A DNA stretch of 64,000 nucleotides from Paramyrothecium sp. XJ0827. Its lineage: Eukaryota; Ascomycota; Sordariomycetes; Hypocreales; Stachybotryaceae. Numbering within the stretch: the first letter of the stretch is position 1; each line of letters opens with the position of its first letter. The stretch is from contig JAJFPB010000002.1 of NCBI GenBank assembly GCA_020881915.1, positions 2,542,001 through 2,606,000 on the forward strand, written 5' to 3'. The position numbers and the translations under genes were made by a program. This document shows, piece by piece, positions 28,501 to 37,193 of the stretch. The notes below the pieces were generated by a model. That model was not told where the DNA came from and did not search any database. It saw only the letters and a program-made list of their open reading frames with translations.

Positions 28501-28917
28501 ACCATGACTATCTTGCACGCCCGAGGTTAGGAGTGTCTTGTCAAGCGCGGCGCAAAGCAGGGATCGAGAGCGCGGTATGGGGAAGATTTGGAGGTGGGAA
28601 AGGGAGTGATCAACACAATTGTTCTCCGCAGTGGTTCCTTGGATCCTCTGGCTACTCCGTAACTGAAAAAATGCGACCGTGGGCCAACAGAGAGGATGGC
28701 CAAGGCTCTTATCCAGCTGACAACCGCAGACCACAAGATGGGACCTGTTGAGATATCAGGTCAAGCAGATGGGGGGATAAAGCGATTTCCAAACGGTAAT
28801 AAAAAGCCATGCAAACAGTAAGGATAGCCTTGGTGCCTTTTTTGGCTGCTTCCCACAGTAAACCCTCAGCGTATATTCTGGCATGTGAGGCGCGGTAAGC
28901 CTCTTGAGATAAATGCT

Positions 28918-28937
28918 AAGGCAAGGCAAGGCAAGGT
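28918..28937 (+). repeat. AAGGC/AAGGT simple repeat
   Basis: Four tandem AAGGC-type units ending in AAGGT; related in sequence to the GGTACCTT motif family. Confidence 0.75.
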
Positions 28938-29681
28938 AATCAGCCCAACCCCGGTTCTGGGAGCAGTTAATAGGGGACCCCCTGAGTTGATGCTTTGGAT
29001 GGCCGCTTTTGGTTTTGATGCGGATGGCCGGGACTCTCCCTCTCCTTTCCTCTTCTTCTCAACCACGAGCTCCTGGTCTTGTGCCACTGCATCTTTGCAA
29101 CCCTTTCCGCGTCCGCCGCAATTCCCCAGACCGACTTATCGTCCCGTCGTTCCAGAGCCGCGCAGTCCGAGGTCAAACTGATTGACCCTCCTGACCTTGC
29201 TTGACCTGGGGCAGCTCCAGTTCGCTCGGCATCATCCCGCATGCCCGGCCTACCTTGCCTTGCCCTGCCTTGCATTGGGTTACCTGACCGCATCTCGCAC
29301 TAACCGGCGCGCCCCGCGGGACGACGTCGTCTCGTCTCGTGCTACTCCGGCGGTCATCTGCACCGTCCACGTCCACGTTCACGTCCAGGCAGCCCCCCCC
29401 CCTTCCCCTCTGAACGGTAGACTAAGGTACCTGAGCCTTGGGCCCTGTTTTCCCGGCCTTGCGCAGCTGCCCCATCCAAAGCCCACGCCGCGCCCTGATT
29501 GATTGGATTGACTCTGCTGCTCGACTCCGCAGGACGTGACAACCTGGAGGCCCCGTTTCTGGTACTGGGAACCACTCTGGCTGCACCTTACTCGTTCCCT
29601 ATAATCCTGCCTCCCGCCATCACCTACCCATTTCGTTCTTTTGTCTTGAATTCTAGACTGCAGGTGGGCGCTGCTGCTTAA

Positions 29682-30149
29682 CAGCCCCTATCATCCAACA
29701 TTCCTTCCTCACGGCTCCCTTCAAATATTCCCCTGCGGACCCTCCCCTCCCGTCCAGCCACCGCCGACCACGACTCACAATCGACGTCACTGCTCTCGTC
29801 CCACCACGATCGCCGCGGCTCCCATCACCAACGCCGCTCCTCCACATCCTCCTCCGGCTCCGGCTCCGAGTCGTCCTGGACCGACACTGGCGACATTGGT
29901 GAACAGCTCGCCGACGACGGCGACCCCCTCCGCCTGCAGCTGCCTCAAGACATTGAGGACGAGCTGCTGGCCCACACCTCGCGCCGGCCGCTCAAGCATC
30001 ACAAGAAGGTCCGCATACTGGACCCATCCCCGCAACGACGGCGCAACAACCGGCACTCCTCTCCGGGCTTGATTGATAAGGAGGCCATCGAGATCCCCTT
30101 CGTCCCCCCTCGGAAGCCCTCGCGAGCTGATCGCTGCATCGGAGCCATC
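29682..30149 (+). other. ATG-less in-frame coding extension upstream of MFS transporter
   Basis: From just after a TAA at 29679 the transporter's frame is open for 156 codons with no ATG. The translation is coherent: Ser/His-rich (SSTSSSGSGSESSW), acidic (GEQLADDGDPLRLQLPQDIE), then basic (RRPLKHHKKVRI) and PGLIDKEAIEIPFVPP, running into MSGRSGSIHGL. This looks like a cytosolic N-terminal tail. It may start in an unseen upstream exon or at a non-AUG codon; either is inference. Confidence 0.45.
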
Positions 30150-32069
30150 ATGTCTGGACGCTCCGGCTCCATCCATGGCCTCACCGGCAAGGCGTTACTG
30201 TATGGAGATGCCGCCAGCCCTCGTTACGAAACGTGCACATGCTAACGCCCTTGGCCTCAGTTACTTCACGAGCATCTTTGTATCGCTCGGCGTCTTTCTC
30301 TTCGGCTATGACCAAGGTGTCATGTCGGGCATCCTTACGTACGCTCACCCTCGGCTTCCCTTATCGTTGGACTCTTGAAGCAAATGACTAACATTTTGTC
30401 TGTAGAGGGCCCTACTTCATCGACTACTTCGACCACCCCTCCAAGGCCCAGGTAGGAACTATGGTTGCTATCCTAGAGATTGGAGCCTTTATCTCTTCGC
30501 TAGTCGTTGGTCGAGTGGGAGATATCATTGGCCGGCGACGAACAATTCTCTACGGCTCCTGCATCTTCTTCGTCGGAGGTGGACTGCAGTCGTTTGCCAC
30601 GTCGATGACAATGATGATGGTTGGCCGAATCATTGCCGGTCTTGGTGTTGGTGCTCTGTCGACCATCGTCCCGGTCTACCAGTCTGAGATCTCCCCCCCA
30701 CACAACCGTGGCAAGCTGGCCTGTATTGAGTTTTCCGGCAACATCATCGGCTACACTACCTCGGTATGGGTTGATTATGGCTGCGGTTTCATCAAGAGCA
30801 ACCTCTCTTGGCGCGTCCCATTGGTCATGCAATGCGTGATGGGCGCTCTCTTGGGCTTGGGCAGTCTCGTCATTGTTGAGTCCCCCAGGTAGGTCAACTC
30901 TGTCGACTGGACGGCCGTTTTGTTTCAGGATGCTAACCGTGCCGCAGGTGGTTATTGGACAACGACCATGACGAGGAAGGCATGGTGGTCATCGCGAACC
31001 TCTACGGTGGTGGTGACATCCACAATGCAAAGGCTCGTGAAGAATATCGCGACATCAAAATGAACGTCCTCCTTCAGCGTCAGGAAGGCGAGCGTACCTA
31101 CGCTGAGATGTTCCGCAAGTACCGCACGCGTGTTTTCATCGCCATGTCCGCCCAGGCACTGGCGCAACTGAACGGCATCAACGTCATCTCGTACTACGCT
31201 CCGTACGTCTTCGAGTCTGCCGGTTGGGTCGGACACGACGCTGTTCTTATGACTGGTTTGAATGGCATCACGTATTTCCTTTCCACCATTCCGCCTTGGT
31301 ACCTGGTGGATCGATGGGGTAGACGCATTATTCTCCTGACTGGCGCCCTTGCCATGGCCACATCTCTATCCCTCATCTCTTATTTCATTTTCCTGGACAT
31401 CCAGTGGACGCCGCGACTCGTCGTCCTGTTTGTTATGATCTACAACGCGGCCTTCGGATATTCATGGGGACCTATCCCCTGGCTCTACCCCCCCGAGATC
31501 CTGCCTCTGAGCATTCGATCCAAGGGAGCGAGCTTGTCCACTGCCACGAACTGGGCTTTCAACTGGCTTGTCGGCGAGATGACACCCATTCTGCAGGAGT
31601 GGATCAAGTGGCGGTTGTATCTCGTGCATGCCTTTTTCTGTGTGGCCAGTTTTGTGATTGGTAAGTTGCGCCTGTGTCAAGCGAATGCCCATTTATCTGA
31701 CACTTCCTTCTAGTCTACTTCATTTACCCCGAAACCTGCGGTATGCGTCTGGAAGACATGGACTCTCTGTTTGGAGATGCCAGCACTGTTATGGGCACGC
31801 CGTCAATCCAGGACGAGACCGGATCCCTCATGCGCGCAGGATCGCCTGTTGGCTCCGCGCGAGGCACATTCGGCCCGTCGTCTGCATTCCCAGGATTCCC
31901 TGCTGACGCGAACGATATCGACGATGACAACAAGTCTCAGATCCAGACCAGTGGTGGCGATGATCGAAGCATTGGCGGCTGGCTGTCGAGAGTGGTTGGA
32001 CGTGGTCGTGCCGACAGCTCGGGAAGCGGCCAAGGACGATACACTCAATTGGGACAGCAGGATAACTGA
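30150..32069 (+). CDS. MFS sugar transporter
   Basis: Plasma-membrane hexose-type carrier of the major facilitator superfamily. Exons 30150-30199, 30261-30338, 30406-30888, 30948-31660 and 31714-32069 give 559 residues from the first in-frame ATG. Seen: FLFGYDQGVMSGI in helix 1, the loop motif GRVGDIIGRRR, PVYQSEISPPHNRGKL, VESPRWL, QLNGINVISYYAP in helix 7, and YPPEILPLSIRSKG, all sugar-porter signatures; twelve hydrophobic segments are expected. The C-terminal tail is long, Gly/Ser/Asp-rich and ends QLGQQDN. Intron 1 is taken from GTATGG at 30200, because the alternative GTGCAC donor would leave a 28-nt intron. Glucose sensing or transport cannot be told apart by eye. Confidence 0.92.
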
Positions 32070-33066
32070 TGAAGCACGGATGGGGTTTACTGGAAGAAAC
32101 TTTGCATATAGACAACTATAAGGAGTGCCCGACAGCTCCTCGCCTCACGACTTGGATTTTCATGCTAGTGTTCCTCGCATGAATTGCGACTTTCTCAGGA
32201 AGGCATGGCATGGCAGGCGCAAATATGTCCATGTACAGGGATTAGACGCGCAAGGTGTCTACTATTGGGGTTCATATCGGCGTTGGATGCTATTGGATTT
32301 ATTGAGGATTACACGGCCGTTCCTGGTTAGTGTCACCTCTGTTGATATAGACTTGCGCCAGATGATGTAAATCTTTTTCCCTTCAGAACAAACGGCTATC
32401 TTGGGATGCAAAATGAACTTAAAGATCATAGATAAACCAAACGATTGGGTTGAACTATACACAATGACATTACATCTTCGGAGCAACTTATGGACCTGCA
32501 GGGAGGAGAGAAAGATGGGGCGTGTCAAGTAAATGCCGTTGCGGTTAATTTGTGTTGACTTGGGCGTGACTACAGTCTGCCTACCTACGAGCCCACCCCA
32601 GGTGTCTCGTCAGGGATAAAATACTAATATTACTATTTTAATTACTAATTAGGATTATAATTAGTCCATTTAGCGATCAAAATAGCAATATTACTATTTT
32701 ATTCCTTTTAAAATACGGTAGGTGTGCTACTAGGTAGTATTCTTGTCAAGTGTCAGCTGCAGAGCAGGATTAGTGCGATGTACTTGAAAGAAATGTATGA
32801 ATCTTGACAGCCACCGATGTTAAGAGACCTGTGAGGACTTCTTTAATCTATTAATGTTCATTAAAACTCGTAATTAGAAAAAGACTTAATTTTTTTTGCC
32901 TGAATTCCCATTTCAATGTACTGGCATGGTAATAATTCAGAGGCTAATCGTATGGCAGTAATCGTATGGTAGTTGGGCATGGCACGTGCTCCAATTTTCA
33001 TCCCGGCGTCCAAAGTACCTACCGCATATACTGCACTCCTCCTACAATAATGGCTATCCCATCACC
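32070..33066. other. Intergenic with AT-rich island
   Basis: 997 bp without a gene. 32620-32900 is strikingly AT-rich against its surroundings and holds AATATTACTATTTTA twice (about 32629 and 32689) plus TAATTA-like words. A CACGTG lies at 32983-32988. Confidence 0.55.
32983..32988. promoter_or_regulatory. CACGTG E-box upstream of LYR-like gene
   Basis: CACGTG core in GGCACGTGCT, 78 bp before the LYR-like start. Function inferred from sequence only. Confidence 0.3.
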
Positions 33067-33574
33067 ATGCCAGAACTCAGTTTAATTCACGCTTATCGGC
33101 ACCTGTACCGGGGCCTATTACGGGCCGTACAGTACGCCTATCCGGCGCGGCTAGTCGCGCGCGACCAGGTGCGGCAGGCCTTCCGGGATGAGAAGGGGAC
33201 GTTGGATCAGGAAGCTGTGAAGAGGACAATCTGGTTCCTGGATGCGGCTGCCAAGGACCGCGGGCTTGAGCACAAGATATTGAAGAATTTGATTGCAGTC
33301 CGGCTGGAAAGAAAACCCCTCGCATCATGGAAGCGAGTATACTTAGAATCACAGAAGAAGTAAGTGGTTTGCTTCCCGAAAAGTTCATTCTTCGATAGCT
33401 TGGGAGTGCCTTTTATCACCCGAGCCAGATCGAGAATGTCTCATTATAGGAAAGGTTGAGTTTGACTGACATGTTCCTAGGGATAAATACAAAGATGAGA
33501 AGGCTCAGGCCTTTCAGCATTACGAGATGACATTGGCGATGCTGAATAAAAGCATGGGCCTATGTCTGCGGTGA
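33067..33574 (+). CDS. Small LYR-motif-like protein, probably mitochondrial
   Basis: Exons 33067-33359 and 33481-33574 (GTAAGT..CCTAG) give 128 residues. Seen: AYRHLYRGLLRAVQ near the N terminus, an L-Y-R signature, followed by Arg-rich helices with a conserved-looking Phe (RDQVRQAFRDEKG) and RTIWFLDAAAKDRGLEH. LYR proteins are small mitochondrial factors for Fe-S protein and respiratory complex assembly; this one may belong to the uncharacterised DUF1763-type fungal family, which I recall but cannot check. An in-frame ATG at 32986 would add 27 residues; 33067 is preferred because the motif then sits close to the N terminus. It is convergent with frataxin, 451 bp away. Confidence 0.7.
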
Positions 33575-34025
33575 CATTGGACTCAAGAGAGCCAAGACGC
33601 TTCATAAGCAAGGCCTACCAGCAATGGGAAACCTTCTTGTTTCTTCACGACCAAAGCATGCACGAAAAGGGGTCCGACCTGAGCAAATTTCGCCCATGGA
33701 AGCAGAATCTGTGGCTTGAGCTAGCTTGCGATGAGGCGGAGATGCTTTATGACATTACTGTACTATCATTCTGTATTATATCGATTCATTCACGTTGGAT
33801 TCATAGAGCGCTCGGAAGGTCAAATGTTGCCTATCATATTTAGAAGCATATCGACGCGGAAATATTGAACATCGCTCGTGCATGGTTTCTTTCCGGTTGC
33901 CGAATTGCCCAACTCACGCTTTAGGCGGAGGATATCACGCCGCCTCCCAAAAGTTGTCCCGTAACTCCCACAAAACAAGGAAATGATGTACAGCAGCCGA
34001 GGTTTCATAAAAGGAAACAGCTCAT
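33575..34025. other. Intergenic between convergent LYR-like and frataxin genes
   Basis: 451 bp. A 93-codon plus-strand frame (33562-33843) overlaps the LYR-like stop; it has no motif and is not called. Confidence 0.5.
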
Positions 34026-34728
34026 TTACTCATGTGGTGCCGAGCCCAAGTCGACCTCAAGCTCTTCGAGGAAGACTGATTCCAAGGTGCTGCCGTCCCG
34101 GGAGTAGATCCAGTGCCCCGACGCAGTGCCCTCCTTGTCGCCTTGGCCGTCACCGACGATACACCAGTCGTATCGTTTGGGACCCGAAATAGGGGATGAT
34201 AGCCATATCTGCTTGTTGGGAGGTTGTTTGTTGATCACGTACGTGCCTTTGCCTGCGACTGCAATAGTCATAACGCCAGCCTGCACCCGCACGAAAGATT
34301 AGCATTCCTCTGCCTGAGTGTGGAGAGAAACCCGAAATATCATGTCGACGTACCGAGTACTCAATGTCCAGGTCATCCCTTTCGTCCTGCAGCTCTTCAA
34401 TCTTGCTTAGGACATTCTCTAAATAGATGTCTGCCAGCTCGTGATACTCGCCCTCCGATAGCTCCGCCACCGCGACTGTCGATTCTGTTCGCTCGGCCTC
34501 GTTGGCGGGACTGTCCGTATCGGGCATTATGCCCCTCCCTCGTAAAGGGCTCGCCGAGAAGGCTCGGGAGGAGGAGAATGATCGGGGAACATTTTGACTG
34601 CCGGCAGCAATCGCAAACCGCAGGCCCAGGCGGTTGGTGTTGGTTTTGCGGACCGCTTGCGAGAAGAGCCGAGAGGCCTGGCGTGCGCCTGGTCGATTCA
34701 TCGCTGCAGGAATTCGGAGCAATGTCAC
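34026..34728 (-). CDS. YFH1: Frataxin, mitochondrial
   Basis: Mitochondrial matrix iron protein that supports Fe-S cluster assembly on the Isu1/Nfs1 complex. Exons 34728-34354 and 34280-34026 (73-nt intron, GTACGT..GTGCAG) give 209 residues. Seen: a long Arg/Ser-rich presequence (about residues 1-80), an acidic helix [20 protein letters not shown] with further acidic residues in [11 protein letters not shown] (the iron-binding ridge), then [39 protein letters not shown] and a C-terminal [10 protein letters not shown] helix. These are the hallmark frataxin blocks. It shares a 307-bp divergent promoter with AP-3 sigma. Confidence 0.95.
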
Positions 34729-35035
34729 TTCAATATATTGATGGATGACAATCGAGGTCTCATTGATTGAGACGTCAAACCACTTCCTAGGTTTCGGGTG
34801 AAAGCTTGCCTGCGATAGGCACCGCAGAGCTCTTATCTGATTCTTTGAGCTTAGTCCCAGGCACGGTACAGAGAACCTTCTGTGGAGTCACTGCAGTGAC
34901 GTGACATAGGTCACGTGGGCCCGCATCCCACCAGCACGGGTGTTCCAGCAGGTCACTTGAGGTGCGCACCCCACTATCGACTCTGATGTCGACGGTTGGG
35001 CTTCAGACGGTAATGACGGGGGTTGCAATTTGACG
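34729..35035. promoter_or_regulatory. Shared divergent promoter of frataxin and AP-3 sigma
   Basis: 307 bp between two starts; contains the inverted E-box repeat at 34899-34916. Confidence 0.6.
34899..34916. promoter_or_regulatory. Inverted repeat ACGTGAC-ATAG-GTCACGT
   Basis: Two perfect 7-bp arms with a 4-bp spacer; the right arm extends into GTCACGTGGG, a CACGTG E-box. A dimeric or paired bHLH/bZIP site is likely. It lies 171 bp from the frataxin start and 120 bp from the AP-3 sigma start. Confidence 0.55.
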
Positions 35036-35662
35036 ATGATCAATGCATTCCTGGTCTTTAATGGCCAAGGCCAGCCTCGGCTGACCAAGTTCTACACGCA
35101 GTTGGTACGCTCTACCACTGCCAACCCCAATGACCCGCTGGCGTGGTGTTGACACAAGCGACAGGAAACGAGCATGCAGCAGCGGCTGATATCCGAAATC
35201 TTTACACTCGTGTCGAATCGGCCAGCTGGTTCGTGCAACTTCCTGCCTCTGCCGCCATTGCTGGCAGCTTCCGGCACCTCCCACAACTCGTCCGAGGAGC
35301 AGAAGGATGTGCCGTCGCTCGTGACATACCGCAACTACGCGACGCTCTACTTCATTGTCATCTCTACGTCGACCGAGTCGCCTCTCGCCCTTATCGACCT
35401 GATCCAGGTGTACGTCGAAGCTCTCGACAAGCTCTTCGAGAACGTGTGCGAGCTTGATCTCATCTTCAACTTCGAGACCCTGCACGCGACCTTGTCGGAG
35501 ATGATTATTGGGGGCGTGGTGGTGGAGACGAGTCTGGATCGCATCGTCTCCGGCGTTCGCGCGCAAGGGACTGTCGCAAAGAGGCCGGTCAACGAGGGCC
35601 GCAGCTCTGGACTCGCATCTGGACTTGGCATGGGCGCTAACTTTGCCTGGCCCGGGAGGTAA
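35036..35662 (+). CDS. APS3: AP-3 adaptor complex sigma subunit
   Basis: Small subunit of the AP-3 coat, which sorts cargo from the Golgi/endosome directly to the vacuole. Exons 35036-35104 and 35165-35662 (60-nt intron, GTACGC..GACAG) give 188 residues. Seen: MINAFLVFNGQGQPRLTKFY at the N terminus (longin-like fold), YRNYATLYFIVISTSTESPL, LIDLIQVYVEALDKLFENVC and ELDLIFNFETLHATLSEMII, the sigma-adaptin signature. An insertion between LVSNRPAG and VPSLVTYRNY and a C-terminal Gly/Arg tail (GLGMGANFAWPGR) are common in fungal AP-3 sigma. The ATG of exon 1 is the only one that keeps the conserved first strand. Confidence 0.94.
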
Positions 35663-35795
35663 GGCAGCGGTAGTCAAAATTGTTTGAGGTGGGATTAGAG
35701 AAACCTATCCAGCAGAGAGTACCCGTACAAAGCCCTGCTTCAGCCATTGCTCAAACTCCATTACGCCACCCGAACGCAGGAGAATAATGTACACA

Positions 35796-36343
35796 TCACT
35801 TCGACTCTTGATCTTCTTTCGGCGGCGGCGGCGGCGGGGCGTCCGGTCGACGCTCGTAACGCTTCTCGGGATTCAAAATTCCAAACAACTGCGCCGCACG
35901 TTGACGGATCTTGTATGGTTAGACATAGTTAGTTGATTGGGAGAGCGGTAGACGAACTTCTTCAGAGGGTTTGTACTTTTGACCCCACCAATCGAACTCG
36001 GCGTAGAACACGAGCCATAGCATGGCCGCTGATAATCACCCGTCAATACGCAATCAATCATGCGCCGTCCAGGATCAAGGAGTAGGGGTTAAGACCAACC
36101 TGCAATGGTCGCAAGTTGAGCGTACTTGACGGCCTTTTCCCAGCGCGGAGACCTGTTCGCAAGCAGGATGCGTCGCTTGTACTTCTTCTCGAACCGAAGC
36201 TGCTGCTGGTGGTTCAGCTCCTTGAAGTTCGGCGGCCACACTTTTCGTGTCTTGTAGGGGTTCGTGGCCGTGTTCAAAGCGGCGGCTTTCCCGACCGACT
36301 CCTTGGCAGGTTGTGCCAGGCGCCGTACTAGAGTGGGAAACAT
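35796..36343 (-). CDS. Conserved-looking single-helix protein, probably mitochondrial; function unknown
   Basis: Not recognised. Three exons (36343-36100, 36028-35958, 35909-35796; introns of 71 and 48 nt) give 142 residues. Seen: a basic, Ala-rich N terminus like a mitochondrial presequence (MFPTLVRRLAQPAKESVGKA), a charged stretch NHQQQLRFEKKYKRR, one transmembrane helix (AQLATIAAMLWLVFYAEF) followed by DWWGQKYKPSEE, then RAAQLFGILNPEKRYERR and a proline run before a charged end. The second intron is supported because reading through it reaches a stop while removing it gives a coherent tail. The layout fits a small inner-membrane protein such as a respiratory-chain or ribosome-associated factor, but this is a guess. 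It is convergent with AP-3 sigma (133 bp apart) and divergent from leucyl-tRNA synthetase. Confidence 0.72.
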
Positions 36344-36495
36344 GATGGCTTCGCGTGATGCTGCGTCGGGCGTGCGGGGGGGTTGTCACGCAGAGCAAAG
36401 CTGTTGTCGCGTTGAACTGCTGTGGCCATGACGCTACCTCTCTGTAGGTACGGAATAGACGGTGCAGATTTGACGGGCCGGGTCGGTTCCGCCGT

Positions 36496-36510
36496 CCCGG
36501 TACGTACCTT
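36496..36510 (+). repeat. 15-bp direct repeat CCCGGTACGTACCTT, copy 1
   Basis: Identical to 36944-36958; shares GTACCTT with the dispersed spacer motif family. Confidence 0.8.
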
Positions 36511-36943
36511 TTTCAATTTACGGAGTCTGGTTACCAATGCCGAGATGCACGACATCCGGTGCTGTAATGTTTCTTATTATATATCAATGTATAATTGTGC
36601 TTGGAAACTTCTGGTCTATGGTTCCAATATTCTGATAGATTCTTTCACAAGCTTAATGTGACATGTAGATGGCAGTCAATTGGTAGTAAGACCGGCCTTG
36701 GCCAGCTAAGCACGTCACAAGTTTTAGCAGAGCGTTTTGAAAGGATATCGATGGCTCAGCAGTATCTAATACCTGTCATCAAGATTGAAAGTGGCACCAG
36801 TCCCCTGCATGATCTATAAGAAATTCACTTAGAAGCAGAAATTAGCGTGAAGTTGCGTCAATACATCCAGCCAAATTTAAGAGTATACACGAGGTGCCTG
36901 ACTTGGGCGTTGCCTCAGTTGCAATTGCACGGGCCGGTGTGCC

Positions 36944-36958
36944 CCCGGTACGTACCTT
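36944..36958 (+). repeat. 15-bp direct repeat CCCGGTACGTACCTT, copy 2
   Basis: Identical to 36496-36510, about 235 bp before the LeuRS start. Confidence 0.8.
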
Positions 36959-37193
36959 CTTTGCCCCGCGATTGCCTAGAAGCCCGAATTTACCCCTCCA
37001 AGAAGTTTCGTTGCTCGTACAGCCGTGACTCCTGCGGTAGTGACTCAAAAATTCCTCCTGGCGCCTTTGTGGTTGAGAGCGGTGCATTTCTTGTTTCACT
37101 GAGCGGACCAAAAGGGCACAGAAGAAGCCAACAAAGGAGCGTTCCTGTTCCTGCGAGCGCAATCCCTGCTACGACAAGCGAACAATTACAACC

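Larger units (their letters stand above)
24714..30149. other. Gene-poor divergent spacer (5.4 kb)
   Basis: Between divergent Chs7 and MFS genes. No protein-like frame except the ATG-less extension at 29682-30149 described separately. A 242-codon frame (26137-26865, +) has no motif. Holds GTCGAG repeats (25139-25176), the palindrome at 25507-25518, AAGGC repeats (28918-28937) and TAAGGTACCT at 29423-29432. Confidence 0.5.
36344..37193. promoter_or_regulatory. Divergent promoter region (unknown mitochondrial protein / LeuRS)
   Basis: 850 bp without a gene. The 15-mer CCCGGTACGTACCTT occurs twice in the same orientation, at 36496-36510 and 36944-36958. Confidence 0.5.

Noticed and set aside
30200..30260. 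Alternative 28-nt intron (GTGCAC..CTCAG) in the sugar transporter
   Set aside because: Too short for a fungal spliceosomal intron; the GTATGG donor at 30200 gives a normal 61-nt intron and a better protein.
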